DNA of 64,000 nt from Paenibacillus luteus (GTDB lineage Bacteria; Bacillota; Bacilli; Paenibacillales; Paenibacillaceae). The notes under the pieces are model-generated. The model searched no databases, had not been told where the DNA came from, and was given only the letters and a program-made list of their open reading frames with translations. Position numbers and translations under genes: made by a program. Positions 34,113 through 42,962 of this stretch are shown here, in pieces. The stretch lies in contig NZ_SKCD01000055.1 in NCBI RefSeq assembly GCF_006542765.1, positions 62,001 through 126,000 of the forward strand, given 5' to 3'. The stretch's first letter is position 1; each line of letters opens with the position of its first letter.

Positions 34113-35153
34113 TTAATTTAGTGTTTGTAATGCTTCTGATGTAAAAGGAATCAGCTCGTCTGTCCGACCGTCCCGAATTTTGGCTGCCCAAGCGGGATCA
34201 ACCAGTAGTGCGCGTCCGATGGCCACCATGTCGAACTCTTCACGCTCAAGTTTTTGGATCAATCCATCAACTCCGACGTTAGCTGCTCCTTTTCCTTCAG
34301 TGAAAAGGCTCATGAAGTCGCCATCAAGGCCAACAGATCCAACGGTAATCGTTGGTTTGCCTGTAAGCTTTTTGGTCCATCCGGCAAAATTCAGGTCAGA
34401 GCCCTCGAATTCAGGCTCCCAGAAACGGCGAGTGGAGCAATGGAATATGTCTACGCCGGCCTCAACAAGTGGGGCTAGCAATTGCGCCAGCAGTTCCGGT
34501 GTTTCAGCCAATTTTGCCGTATATTCACTCGACTTCCATTGCGATAAACGCAGTACGATGGGGAAATCTGCTCCGACTGCTTGACGGCAAGCCTCGATAA
34601 CCTCCACGGCAAAGGTTGTGCGTGCCAGCATGTCCCCGCCATAACGATCCGTGCGCGGGTTGGTTTTCTCCCAAAGGAACTGGTCGATTAAGTATCCATG
34701 TGCGCCGTGCAGCTCAATGCCATCGAACCCAATCCGCTTGGCTTCTAAGGCTGATTGTGCGAATGCTTGTACGATATCAGCAATTTCTGCTTCCGTATAA
34801 TCGCCAACATGACCGCGTGCTCCCATATGCCAAATTTGCGGAATAATTTTTCCTCCTGCGTCATGTACCTCAGACACTACGTTTGCCCAGCCATTTAAGG
34901 CTGCTTCGCCGTAAAAATGAGGAACGTTGGGCTGATTCGATGCATCTGGGTGATTGATAATGGTTCCTTCAGTCACAATCAGTCCCACACCGTTCTCTGC
35001 TCTGTGGCGATAATAGGAAGCTACATTTGCGCCGGGTACGCCTTCAGGTGAAAATTGACGGGTCATGGGTGCCATGACAATCCGATTAGCTAATTCCAAA
35101 TTGCCTAATTTAAAAGGTTTAAACAGCGGTTCTACGGATTGAGTATAATTCAT
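34113..35153 (-). CDS. Old yellow enzyme family NADH:flavin oxidoreductase
   Basis: 346 residues from ATG 35153 (GGAGG six bases upstream). TIM-barrel features of the OYE family: NRIVMAPMTRQFSPEGVP near the start, IPQIWHMGARG, and HGAHGYLIDQFLWEKTNPRTD (the conserved HGAHGYL-x-x-QFL region at the FMN/substrate site), later VAIGRALLVDPAWA. It uses FMN and NAD(P)H to reduce enones, quinones or electrophilic nitro compounds in the cytoplasm. The upstream TetR regulator and a matching operator in the 195-base gap suggest induction by electrophiles, as in NemR/NemA. Confidence 0.92.
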   Translation of the reverse strand: MNYTQSVEPLFKPFKLGNLELANRIVMAPMTRQFSPEGVPGANVASYYRHRAENGVGLIVTEGTIINHPDASNQPNVPHFYGEAALNGWANVVSEVHDAGGKIIPQIWHMGARGHVGDYTEAEIADIVQAFAQSALEAKRIGFDGIELHGAHGYLIDQFLWEKTNPRTDRYGGDMLARTTFAVEVIEACRQAVGADFPIVLRLSQWKSSEYTAKLAETPELLAQLLAPLVEAGVDIFHCSTRRFWEPEFEGSDLNFAGWTKKLTGKPTITVGSVGLDGDFMSLFTEGKGAANVGVDGLIQKLEREEFDMVAIGRALLVDPAWAAKIRDGRTDELIPFTSEALQTLN

Positions 35154-35315
35154 AATAGCCTCCAAAATTAATTTTTTATGTTTAGCAATTTAACTGGCAG
35201 TTGCCTGCAGGAATTAGCGCGATTTATCTGCGAATATTCGTCCTAAAGGAATTTCCTGTCCACCACCTCCTTAAGGTTGTAATGTTTGTTTATCATATAA
35301 AATTATTGCTTATTC

Positions 35316-35331
35316 TTGACTGAATGGTCAA
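35316..35331. promoter_or_regulatory. Operator 1 of the TetR regulator (oxidoreductase promoter)
   Basis: TTGACTGAATGGTCAA is a near-perfect palindrome and matches the site at 35945-35960 at its outer six to seven bases. It lies in the gap between regulator gene and oxidoreductase start, 163-178 bases upstream of that start. Confidence 0.7.
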
Positions 35332-35348
35332 AATCTTGGCAAAAAAAA

Positions 35349-35924
35349 TCAAGGCGAAATCATTGCAAAAGATGTACGCAAGACCGCCTCAATCTGTTCC
35401 CGAGCTGCGCCTGATTTCTCTAAAATTCTAGCGCCTGAAATAGCGTTGTTAAGATAAGCTGCAAGCTCTTTGCTGGAAAAACGAGAGGTAATCAACTGTT
35501 GCTGCTGACCGCTTCTGATGATTTTCTCTAGGACCTGCTCGGCCTCGGCGAACATGAGCTCAATTTCGCGAGTGACCTGCTCGTCCTCTTTTCCGAACTC
35601 TAGAGACGAATTCACCATTAAGCATCCTCGGCAAAAGGCGCCATCGTTTAGAAGAGAGCTGCGTAATGAGTCGAGCTTCTCCAGTGGAGAGATATTCTGC
35701 TCTTCCAGTTCTTTCAGTAACGCGATGCTCTGTTCACGATAGTGTGCTAAAGCCTTTAGGAACAAGGCTCGCTTGTCGTTAAAGACACAGTATAAGCTTT
35801 GTTTCTTGACCCCCGTCATGCGGGTTAGATCCTCATAGGAGGTAGACTTAAACCCTTTGGACCAAAATACTTCCATAGACTGGTGCAAAACACGATCGAC
35901 ATCAAATTCTCTTGGTCTGCTCAT
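35349..35924 (-). CDS. TetR/AcrR-family repressor
   Basis: 191 residues, ATG 35924. N-terminal helix-turn-helix: VLHQSMEVFWSKGFKSTSYEDLTRMTGVKKQSLYCVFNDKRALF, the usual TetR form. The C-terminal part contains FCRGCLMVNSSLEF, where a Cys pair (CRGC) is typical of a subgroup that may sense thiol-reactive compounds. Encoded upstream of an OYE-type reductase on the same strand, with one operator in front of each gene, so it probably represses itself and the reductase. Confidence 0.9.
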   Translation of the reverse strand: MSRPREFDVDRVLHQSMEVFWSKGFKSTSYEDLTRMTGVKKQSLYCVFNDKRALFLKALAHYREQSIALLKELEEQNISPLEKLDSLRSSLLNDGAFCRGCLMVNSSLEFGKEDEQVTREIELMFAEAEQVLEKIIRSGQQQQLITSRFSSKELAAYLNNAISGARILEKSGAAREQIEAVLRTSFAMISP

Positions 35925-35944
35925 GGGATAACCTTATCACGTTT

Positions 35945-35960
35945 TTGACTGCTCAGTCAA
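35945..35960. promoter_or_regulatory. Operator 2 of the TetR regulator (autoregulation)
   Basis: TTGACTGCTCAGTCAA is a perfect 16-bp palindrome 21 bases before the regulator start at 35924. Its half-site TTGACTG also begins operator 1. Confidence 0.75.
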
Positions 35961-35993
35961 GAATGTGAACGGATACCGATAAGTTACGCTATG

Positions 35994-37448
35994 TTAGGCT
36001 ACTGCTCTTTTTGCTTTTTTCATTATGACGAGTCTCCAGCCAGTCAGCATTGCACATACTAAGCAAATTGCGGATGATGTCATGAATACGAGATGCATGC
36101 CTGACAGAAAAATAGCGGGTTGGCCTGGAATCAAATCGGTTACTTGGTATCCAGCCTTGCTGCTCATTTCATGAAATAAGATGGTAGTGGCAAGGGTGAT
36201 GCCGACGACCATCCCCACATTGCGGACCAGTGAGTTGACGCTGCCGGCGGAGCCAAGCTGTGTGCGTGGAACCTTGGACATAATTAGGGAATTGTTTGGC
36301 GGCTGAAACAAGCCGCTGCCGATTCCAAGCATAGCGATCCAAACGCCCACCAGCACGACAGAGCTGCCATCATGCAGGCGGGCCAGCCCGAATTGGGCAA
36401 TGACCATTACGATTAGCCCGGCGAAGGTAAGAGCTTCAGAGCCGATTTTATCCGACAATGCCCCGCTAAGTGGAGAGATGACCACCATGCAGATTGGGAA
36501 TAACATAAGTAGAAAACCTGCATAGAAGGGGGATAGTTCCAGCATATTCTGTGCATAGAATGGTGCAATTATGTTAAAGCAGAAGTTAGCCACAAACACA
36601 AGAAAGCCGCAAAGAATACTCAGTGAGAATAACGAATTTTTAAACAGTGACAGCTGCAATAGCGGGTGGGATGTGCGCATCTCTACTCCAATAAAAGCGA
36701 TGAAAGCAGAAACCGCGACGATTAGCGACAAAATAATCAGGCTGTCTCCATACCCCAATTGCTGACCAAGCAGCAGTCCAGCGAACAGGGCGATAATAAA
36801 TACGGCGAACAAAAGGCTGCCAGGGATATCAATTTTGGATTTTACTTTCATAAAGTCCGAAGGAAGAACCTTCCACCCAAGAACGATGGCAATCAGCCCA
36901 ATCGGAACGTTCACCCAGAAAATATATTCCCAGCCTAATGTTGACACAATAATGCCGCCCAAGCTAGGCCCGGCAATGCTGCCTAACGACACGAAGGTGC
37001 CGATTAGCCCAATCGCTTTGCCCCTCTCTGTTGATGGGAAAATATCGGTGACAATGCCTTGGCTGTTGGCCATGGTCATCGAGGCTCCAATAGCCTGTAT
37101 GATTCGCGAAGCGATAAGGAAGGGAAGGGATGCACTAATACCGCAAAGCAGGGATCCGAATATAAACACCACCATGCCAATTTTGAAAATTTTTATTTTT
37201 CCAGCGATATCGCCAAGCTTTCCGAAGAACAGTATGGCTGAGCAAATCGACATTAAATAGATGGTCGTCACCCACTCTACTTGCGCTAGCGGAAGATGAA
37301 GCTCCTTGACAAGCACAGGCAAAGCAATATTGACAATACTGCCATCCAGTGTGGCCATAAAAGTGAATAAATTTAATACGATCAGGATCATCCAGCGTTT
37401 TTTCTGGATCGCCTCATCCTCTTGATAGGTTGCACCAATTGCACTCAT
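35994..37448 (-). CDS. MFS multidrug exporter, DHA2 (14-TM) type
   Basis: 484 residues from ATG 37448 (GAGGTG seven bases upstream; the longer frame runs back through the MarR operators). About 14 hydrophobic helices. DHA2 motifs: FMATLDGSIVNIALPVL in TM1 (motif D1), GKLGDIAGKIKIFKIG (motif A), SRIIQAIGASMTMANSQGIV (motif B), GLIGTFVSLGSIAGPSLGGIIV (motif C). Proton-driven export of drugs or lipophilic compounds. It diverges from a MarR gene with two identical-type palindromes between them, so MarR likely represses it. Confidence 0.92.
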   Translation of the reverse strand: MSAIGATYQEDEAIQKKRWMILIVLNLFTFMATLDGSIVNIALPVLVKELHLPLAQVEWVTTIYLMSICSAILFFGKLGDIAGKIKIFKIGMVVFIFGSLLCGISASLPFLIASRIIQAIGASMTMANSQGIVTDIFPSTERGKAIGLIGTFVSLGSIAGPSLGGIIVSTLGWEYIFWVNVPIGLIAIVLGWKVLPSDFMKVKSKIDIPGSLLFAVFIIALFAGLLLGQQLGYGDSLIILSLIVAVSAFIAFIGVEMRTSHPLLQLSLFKNSLFSLSILCGFLVFVANFCFNIIAPFYAQNMLELSPFYAGFLLMLFPICMVVISPLSGALSDKIGSEALTFAGLIVMVIAQFGLARLHDGSSVVLVGVWIAMLGIGSGLFQPPNNSLIMSKVPRTQLGSAGSVNSLVRNVGMVVGITLATTILFHEMSSKAGYQVTDLIPGQPAIFLSGMHLVFMTSSAICLVCAMLTGWRLVIMKKAKRAVA

Positions 37449-37481
37449 ACCTAGCACCTCATGCCTCTTTTTTGATATATA

Positions 37482-37495
37482 GTTGCGAACGCAAC
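37482..37495. promoter_or_regulatory. MarR operator 1
   Basis: GTTGCGAACGCAAC, perfect palindrome with arms GTTGCG and CGCAAC. It lies 34 bases before the exporter start. Confidence 0.8.
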
Positions 37496-37525
37496 CAAAT
37501 AATACACTCAGTGTACTACAATGTA

Positions 37526-37539
37526 GTTGCGCACGCAAC
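37526..37539. promoter_or_regulatory. MarR operator 2
   Basis: GTTGCGCACGCAAC, the same arms as operator 1, centre-to-centre distance 44 bases (about four helical turns), so both face the same side of DNA. Between them ACACTCAGTGT (about 37504-37514) is a further palindrome. Confidence 0.8.
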
Positions 37540-37605
37540 AAATTTCATGTAGTGTTTGAGGAAAGGCTTGTTACCCGGCAGTCATTAATTAAAGAGGTGT
37601 GCTTA

Positions 37606-38037
37606 ATGAAATTGAACCATGAACCGATCGGCAAGCTGATCTCTCAGCTTCATCGCCAAAATCAAAAAAAGCTCGCGAGTGAGCTTCTGCCGTACGGTAT
37701 CGGCAGTGGCGGACAGCCCAGCTTTCTTAAGCTAATTCTAAAACAACCAGGCATTACACAGGATCAAATGACCAATGAATTGAAATTTGATAAGGCAACA
37801 ACCGCCCGTTCAGTGAAGCAGCTTGAGGAGTCCGGTTATATCGAGCGGAGAATTGATCCTAAGGACCGCCGCTCATCTCTGCTTTATCCGACATCGAAGG
37901 CACTTGAGTTCGCTCCTGTGCTCCAAGCGATTCTTGCGGAAATCAATAACACGCTTGCCGAAGGATTAACAGTTGAAGAGGTAGAACTATTGATTACTTT
38001 GCTCAAAAAGATCAATATGAATTCTAAAAAGTTATGA
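37606..38037 (+). CDS. MarR-family transcriptional regulator
   Basis: 143 residues from ATG 37606 (AAAGAGGTG upstream; the longer frame to 37483 passes through the operators). Winged-helix motifs QPSFLKLILKQPGITQDQMTNELKFDKATTARSVKQLEESGYI followed by the wing RRIDPKDRRSSLLYPT, the DxRxx signature of MarR. It should bind as a dimer to the two GTTGCG-type palindromes and repress the divergent exporter and itself until a ligand binds. Confidence 0.93.
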   Translation: MKLNHEPIGKLISQLHRQNQKKLASELLPYGIGSGGQPSFLKLILKQPGITQDQMTNELKFDKATTARSVKQLEESGYIERRIDPKDRRSSLLYPTSKALEFAPVLQAILAEINNTLAEGLTVEEVELLITLLKKINMNSKKL

Positions 38038-38192
38038 AAGCAGCCAAATCGTCTTCTGTTATAAATTCATGTTTGGCTCTTGCACGGAGTTGCTGTCGAA
38101 ATGTTGCTATCGTATTCTGATTTTCGTGGGCTTCCTAATCAATCTGGTTATACTCAATGTAAATGAGTTGATGGCTGCGAGGGGGAAAGGTG

Positions 38193-38774
38193 ATGGATGC
38201 AGAGTTATTCGATAAGGTTTACGAGTCTATTGCGAATAAACAATCAACCTATGACGGTATATACTATACCGGTGTAAAGACGACAAAAATTGTATGCCGT
38301 CCTTCATGCCGGGCTCGTACACCCAAACGCGAAAATATTACGATATATCCGAATTTAAAGTCTGCCTTGCGCGACGGATTTAGGCCCTGCAAGCGTTGTA
38401 AGCCTGATATTCCGGGTTCATTAAATCCAGATGCCATGCTTGCTGCGCAAGTGGATGCTATGATTACAACAAATTTTAAATCAGCGTTAACCTTATCCAT
38501 ACTGGCAAATCAGTTGGCCGTTAGCCCTTATCATTTGCAGCGTACTTATAAGGGCGTTACGAATCGCACGCCAATGGAGCAGCTTCATCAAGTGAGGCTT
38601 AAGAAAGCCAAACTACTTTTGGCCAATAGAGAGCTGACCATACATGGCGTAGCATTATCTGTTGGTTATAAAACCGCTTCGCATTTTGCGGTGTGGTTTC
38701 GCGAGCAAACGGAGCTAACCCCAACGGCTTACAGAGAGAGTCTAAAAGGAAAGGACGACAGCTATGAGAAATGA
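38193..38774 (+). CDS. adaA: AdaA-type methylphosphotriester-DNA cysteine methyltransferase / regulator
   Basis: 193 residues (ATG 38193; GTG 38190 is an alternative). The N-terminal Ada zinc domain has C35, C39, C66 and C69 (CRPSC and CKRC), the four zinc ligands with the first serving as methyl acceptor from DNA phosphotriesters. C-terminal AraC-type helix-turn-helix (LTLSILANQLAVSPYHLQRTYKGVTNRTPMEQL; IHGVALSVGYKTASHFAVWF). Methylation turns the protein into an activator of the adaptive response. Its stop overlaps the start of the O6-methylguanine repair gene by 11 bases, as in the Bacillus adaA-adaB operon. Confidence 0.93.
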   Translation: MDAELFDKVYESIANKQSTYDGIYYTGVKTTKIVCRPSCRARTPKRENITIYPNLKSALRDGFRPCKRCKPDIPGSLNPDAMLAAQVDAMITTNFKSALTLSILANQLAVSPYHLQRTYKGVTNRTPMEQLHQVRLKKAKLLLANRELTIHGVALSVGYKTASHFAVWFREQTELTPTAYRESLKGKDDSYEK

Positions 38775-39315
38775 GCTAATGTGGACAAGAGTTGAATTCA
38801 ATCAGAGTAGTTGGTTGCTGCTTGCAACGGAAAAAGGCTTATGCCGAATCATATTTCCGCATGAGGGATTGGAGCATTTCAAAAGCTGGATGACCCGGAT
38901 TATTCCCAACGGAGAGCTGAAGGAAGATCATGAAGCCATTAAGCGTACAGGGATCATAGAGTGGCTTGAGGGCTATTTTGCAGGCCAGAAGTTATCCATT
39001 GCAGGCGCTAAGCTTGATTTAATCGGGACTAAATTCCAGCAGGAAGTATGGAGAGAGCTTGGAAACATCCCTTATGGCGAAACAAGATCCTATGGAGAGA
39101 TCGCGAAGGCAATAAACAGGCCGCAGGCAGTACGTGCGGTGGGTGCAGCTAATGGAGCGAATCCAATCCCCATCGTATTGCCTTGTCATAGAGTAATTGG
39201 AGCCAATCGGAAGCTAACGGGCTTTAGAGGCGGGCTAGAGATGAAGAAAAAATTACTAACTATTGAGGGTATAACTAATGTTGAGGATGGCGGTCATGAA
39301 CGATTCTTATTTTAA
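38764..39315 (+). CDS. adaB: Methylated-DNA-protein cysteine methyltransferase (AdaB/Ogt type)
   Basis: 183 residues. The active-site motif PCHRV has acceptor C141, followed by the usual IGANRKLTGFRGGLEMKKKLLTIEG. GTKFQQEVWRELGNIPYGETRSYGEIA and RAVGAANGANP are the helix-turn-helix and Asn hinge parts of the family. It transfers the methyl group from O6-methylguanine to its own cysteine. Overlaps the adaA-type gene by 11 bases, so they are cotranscribed and coupled. Confidence 0.94.
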   Translation: MRNELMWTRVEFNQSSWLLLATEKGLCRIIFPHEGLEHFKSWMTRIIPNGELKEDHEAIKRTGIIEWLEGYFAGQKLSIAGAKLDLIGTKFQQEVWRELGNIPYGETRSYGEIAKAINRPQAVRAVGAANGANPIPIVLPCHRVIGANRKLTGFRGGLEMKKKLLTIEGITNVEDGGHERFLF

Positions 39316-39320
39316 ATGAG

Positions 39321-39351
39321 AAAGAGCACCTAAACCAGGTGCTCTTTTTTT
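39321..39351. terminator. Bidirectional terminator between the Ada operon and the nucleotidyltransferase gene
   Basis: AGAGCACCT (39323-39331) pairs with AGGTGCTCT (39337-39345), then seven T. Flanked by AAA on the left, so it can serve both convergent genes; the plus direction is stronger. Confidence 0.88.
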
Positions 39352-39355
39352 CATT

Positions 39356-40147
39356 CTATTTTATTAAAGAATCATATACCTCTTCAAGGTAAGCGACCGA
39401 TACATGCTCTGCTTCTTCTTTTAATAGGAGAGCATCAGAAGCTTGCCGAAGTCGTCGATAGAGGCTGATCGCACTTTTTAACGCATGATAGCAGCTTTCG
39501 AAGCTGTGTGCAGGGATCGTCTTTTTGAGGTCTTCTAATTCATTAATGGCATACTTCTCCAGTTTTCTAACGCCTCTAGGAAGTTGACCATTTTGTATCA
39601 AAACCAAAGGACCGAGCACGGCACTGCGAATATAAGTAATATGGTCGATCAATTCGAACCATTCGCCTCTCCCTAGCTTCGTTGCGCCGTAATGGACCCA
39701 GACCCAGAAGCGGTCCTCTATCCATTGGGCATCGGGGTATGGATGTGAAGGGAAGGTTTTTTCGAAAATGTGGCTGATTACCTGATCTTGTTCCCATAGG
39801 ATAAGAGGATTTTCAATCCGGACATTGAGCTCTTCCAAGGTAACGAATTTTAGATCGACATGCAGCGGGTCTGGTCCATATAAGCATATAACGACACGAG
39901 GTTCACCAACGTGCTCACCCGTAAATCCAGAAAGCAGTGTGCCCAATCCTTCGGCAATGGCCAGCCGTTCACTCATGATCTGACCCTGATAGGCAGAGTC
40001 GTATACGATGATTAGGTCTAAATCGCTATACTCGTCCATGGTATTCGTCATCATGGAACCGCCGGCTAAAAGCCCTCGAACTCGCCGATCTTGGCTTAGC
40101 TTTTCCTTGGCTTGGTGAATGAATTGTTCGTGAACAGGCAGCAGCAT
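39356..40147 (-). CDS. Nucleotidyltransferase-fold protein
   Basis: 263 residues from ATG 40147 (AAGGGGTG six bases upstream). The polymerase-beta-like motif GGSMMTNTMDEYSDLDLIIVY gives G-S-x(9)-D-x-D, and HVDLKFV supplies the third acidic residue. The C-terminal half is helical. The layout resembles aminoglycoside nucleotidyltransferases such as AadK/AadE and the many small relatives of unknown target. An AMP-transfer reaction is likely; a resistance role is not shown. Single gene. Confidence 0.75.
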   Translation of the reverse strand: MLLPVHEQFIHQAKEKLSQDRRVRGLLAGGSMMTNTMDEYSDLDLIIVYDSAYQGQIMSERLAIAEGLGTLLSGFTGEHVGEPRVVICLYGPDPLHVDLKFVTLEELNVRIENPLILWEQDQVISHIFEKTFPSHPYPDAQWIEDRFWVWVHYGATKLGRGEWFELIDHITYIRSAVLGPLVLIQNGQLPRGVRKLEKYAINELEDLKKTIPAHSFESCYHALKSAISLYRRLRQASDALLLKEEAEHVSVAYLEEVYDSLIK

Positions 40148-40491
40148 ATAAAGCACCCCTTATGATATGACCCAAAATGGGTATTACGCCAACGTACCAT
40201 CTCCATTGGCCTTTGTCAATTCTAAGCGGAGCACTGCTCGGATGAGGTACTCAATTTTTTAGCTTCGTATTTAATTTCACAAGAAAGAGATCCTGAGAGA
40301 GCCCTTTTCCCAAGATATAAATTCAATCGGTTAAATTAGTAAGTTTTAGGAGCTTGTTCGGTTATTCTCTGATAAAATTAAGCATAAGGAGAGATATATC
40401 TTCCTTTTAGCCATAAGGCCTTGTTAATCTTAGTGCTTCTTAAAAAGTCGAATCGGAGTCAGTTACTGTAATAGCAGGGGAAGTGTGTACG
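40148..40491. other. Intergenic region upstream of the TelA operon
   Basis: 344 bases without a supported gene or clear hairpin. It must hold the operon promoter and that of the nucleotidyltransferase gene; no box pair is strong enough to call. Confidence 0.4.
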
Positions 40492-41259
40492 TTGGATAAC
40501 GGTAAATTTGTGAAGCTGTTTGGGCTTGTTGGCGGAGCTGCGGTCCTGAATATTATCGTGTTGTCACCTGGGCTTCTAGGTGTGGAAATAGGAGGTGAAA
40601 GCGTACTTGAAACGGCTTCGGGCGTAACGTTATTGGTTGTGAGTTTTATTGTTATGCTTTACGGGAGTTATAGTTTGCTCTTTAAACCTCCCGTCGTGCT
40701 TCCGGTAAAAAACATAGCGACGCGTGAGGATTATATTGCTGCGCTTCACCAGTACCGAAATGCCAAAGACTTGAAAAAGGATATAGCCCTTGCTTTGGAT
40801 CAATTGGAACGAATAGTGAAAAAGAAGAGTGCTTTGGTAGAGATTCTTGGACAGCGCTTCGATCAAACGGAAATCAGCTATAAGAAGTTCGACTCCGTTA
40901 TTTATGAGGTTGAGAAGCTGTTCTACCTCAATATTCGGGGTATTCTTAACAAGCTCAGTGTATTCGATGCCTCCGGCTATTCCACTTTTGCAGGGCAGCA
41001 GCAATCGGCGAGGCTCTCTGACAAACTAATACAGGAAAAAACGAATTTATACAAGGAGTACTTATCTTACGTTACGGGTTATCTCAGTGCTAATGAAGAA
41101 ATTTTACTTAAGCTAGATAAATTATTGTTGGAAATTTCGCTGTTAAACAGTACCGATTATAGAGATGTTGAGGAAATGCCCTGCATGAAGGAGATTGATT
41201 TATTAATCAAGCAGACCAAATTATATAAGCATGGAGAGGGAGACGGATATGGCAGGTAA
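40492..41259 (+). CDS. Membrane protein, XpaC-like, first gene of the TelA operon
   Basis: About 255 residues; TTG 40492 is preferred (AGGGGAAG ends about eight bases upstream), GTG 40483 overlaps that site. Two hydrophobic segments in the first 65 residues, then a long helical cytoplasmic part. VIYEVEKLFYLNIRGILNKLSVFD resembles the helical core of XpaC-family proteins, which in Bacillus are encoded next to the TelA-family gene yaaN; this match is by eye and moderate. The stop overlaps the start region of the next gene by 11 bases. Probably a partner of the two following proteins. Confidence 0.55.
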   Translation: MDNGKFVKLFGLVGGAAVLNIIVLSPGLLGVEIGGESVLETASGVTLLVVSFIVMLYGSYSLLFKPPVVLPVKNIATREDYIAALHQYRNAKDLKKDIALALDQLERIVKKKSALVEILGQRFDQTEISYKKFDSVIYEVEKLFYLNIRGILNKLSVFDASGYSTFAGQQQSARLSDKLIQEKTNLYKEYLSYVTGYLSANEEILLKLDKLLLEISLLNSTDYRDVEEMPCMKEIDLLIKQTKLYKHGEGDGYGR

Positions 41260-42937
41260 AGGGAAAGCTTTTGTAGTGTTAGTGGCTATTGCACTGTCTG
41301 TTTTTTTGCTTGTTTATTTGGGCATCACCTTAACGTCTAATCTAGGGAAAACAAAGACGCAGATCACTACGGAAGACGCGGCCAAAAAGCTTGATAAATT
41401 ATATAAAGATGTATCGGTGAAAACGATGCAGCCCATCAAAGGCCAAATTGATCTAGATCCTGCGGCAGTTGGAGATTCTTTGCCCGATATATCCAAATTT
41501 CCGGTTTCGGTATCGAATACCACGGATAACTATGTAGAAATATTTTCTTCCACGGAGAAATCCGGAACAGGTATTGATGGGTGGTTAAATGAAGTAGCTG
41601 CCGAATTCAATAACGCCAATATCACGGTTGATGGAAAGCCAGTATCGGTTATGATTCGAAATATTGCTTCGGGAACCGCTGCCGATTATATCAGGTCAGG
41701 CAAATATATACCGGATGCCTTTACTCCTTCGAACGAGCTGTGGGGCGAAATGGTCAAAGCAGAGGGCATTCCTACTCAGTTAGTCTCTAAGCGGCTTGTT
41801 GGCAATGTTGCCGGTATTGTATCAACCAAAACAAAGTATGATGAGCTGGTAGATAAATACGGTTCCCTGAATATCAAGACCGTCACCGATGCTATTGCCG
41901 ATAATGAGCTGGCCATGGGGTATACAGATCCGTTTGCCAGTTCTACGGGGCTAAACTTTTTGGTGACCGCCCTCGGAACCTTTGACAGCAATGATTTGCT
42001 GGGCGAGAAAGCGGTGCAGGGCTTTGAGAAGTTCCAGGCAAATGTCCCTTTTATTGCGTCAACCACGCTGCAAATGCGCGAGGCAGCCAAGACAGGCATG
42101 CTGGATGCTTTTGTTTTAGAGTATCAAACCTTTGTGAATGCGACGGATTTTAAAGCAGGTTACGTGTTCACTCCTTTTGGCGTGAGACATGATAGTCCGC
42201 TTTATGCCTTGGGTGATTTGCCAAAGGCTAAACTCGACATTATTCAGAAGTTCGCCGACTTTGTGGAGCAAGAGAAATATCAGAAATTAGCGGAGCAGAA
42301 AGGCTTTAACGGCCTGCAGGATTACCAATCAGAGCTTTCGGTCGTGGATGGCAGCATCTTGTCCGCAGCGCAGAAGCTATGGAAGGAGAAGAAGGATGGC
42401 AGCAAACCGATTGCGGCAGTGTTTGTAGCTGACGTATCGGGGAGCATGGGCGGTGAACCGATAAATCGATTGAAGGAATCGCTGTTGAAAGGTCAAAAGT
42501 TTTTGGGCCGGGACAATAGCATTGGTTTTGTTTCTTACTCCAGCGATGTTGCCATCAATCTTCCGATCGGGAAGTACGATACGAATCAGCAATCAATGTT
42601 CGTGGGGGCGATAAACAGCCTTCAGGCCAGTGGGGGCACAGCTACTTTTGACGGGATTGTGGTGGCGATGAAAATGCTTCAGGACGAGATCGCTTTGAAT
42701 CCCGATGTAAAGCCTATAATCTTTGTACTGAGCGACGGAGAGACGAATGAAGGGCATTCGCTTAAGGATATTAGAGGACTGATCGAGACCTACAAAATTC
42801 CGGTCTACACGATTGGCTACAATGCAAACATCAAGGCTCTTCAAAGTATTTCAAGCATCAATGAGGCGGCCAGTATTAATGCGGATACCGAGGATGTTGT
42901 TTATAAGATCGGCAATTTACTTAACGTTCAAATGTAA
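41249..42937 (+). CDS. Membrane-anchored binding-protein-like / von Willebrand A fusion protein
   Basis: 562 residues from ATG 41249 (GGAGAGGG upstream). One N-terminal membrane helix (AFVVLVAIALSVFLLVYLGI), a binding-protein-like domain (about 85-370: SSTEKSGTGIDGWLNEVAAEFN, PDAFTPSNELWGEMV) of the type found in metal or anion transporters, and a C-terminal VWA domain (about 385-562) with an intact MIDAS: DVSGSMGG (near residue 394), GGTATFDG and LSDGETNEG. The VWA site should bind Mg and a partner acidic ligand. Sits outside the membrane by helix orientation, if the positive-inside rule holds. Overlaps its upstream gene and precedes a TelA-family gene by 25 bases. Confidence 0.8.
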   Translation: MAGKGKAFVVLVAIALSVFLLVYLGITLTSNLGKTKTQITTEDAAKKLDKLYKDVSVKTMQPIKGQIDLDPAAVGDSLPDISKFPVSVSNTTDNYVEIFSSTEKSGTGIDGWLNEVAAEFNNANITVDGKPVSVMIRNIASGTAADYIRSGKYIPDAFTPSNELWGEMVKAEGIPTQLVSKRLVGNVAGIVSTKTKYDELVDKYGSLNIKTVTDAIADNELAMGYTDPFASSTGLNFLVTALGTFDSNDLLGEKAVQGFEKFQANVPFIASTTLQMREAAKTGMLDAFVLEYQTFVNATDFKAGYVFTPFGVRHDSPLYALGDLPKAKLDIIQKFADFVEQEKYQKLAEQKGFNGLQDYQSELSVVDGSILSAAQKLWKEKKDGSKPIAAVFVADVSGSMGGEPINRLKESLLKGQKFLGRDNSIGFVSYSSDVAINLPIGKYDTNQQSMFVGAINSLQASGGTATFDGIVVAMKMLQDEIALNPDVKPIIFVLSDGETNEGHSLKDIRGLIETYKIPVYTIGYNANIKALQSISSINEAASINADTEDVVYKIGNLLNVQM

Positions 42938-42962
42938 AGATAAACAATGAGGAGGGGCTAAA

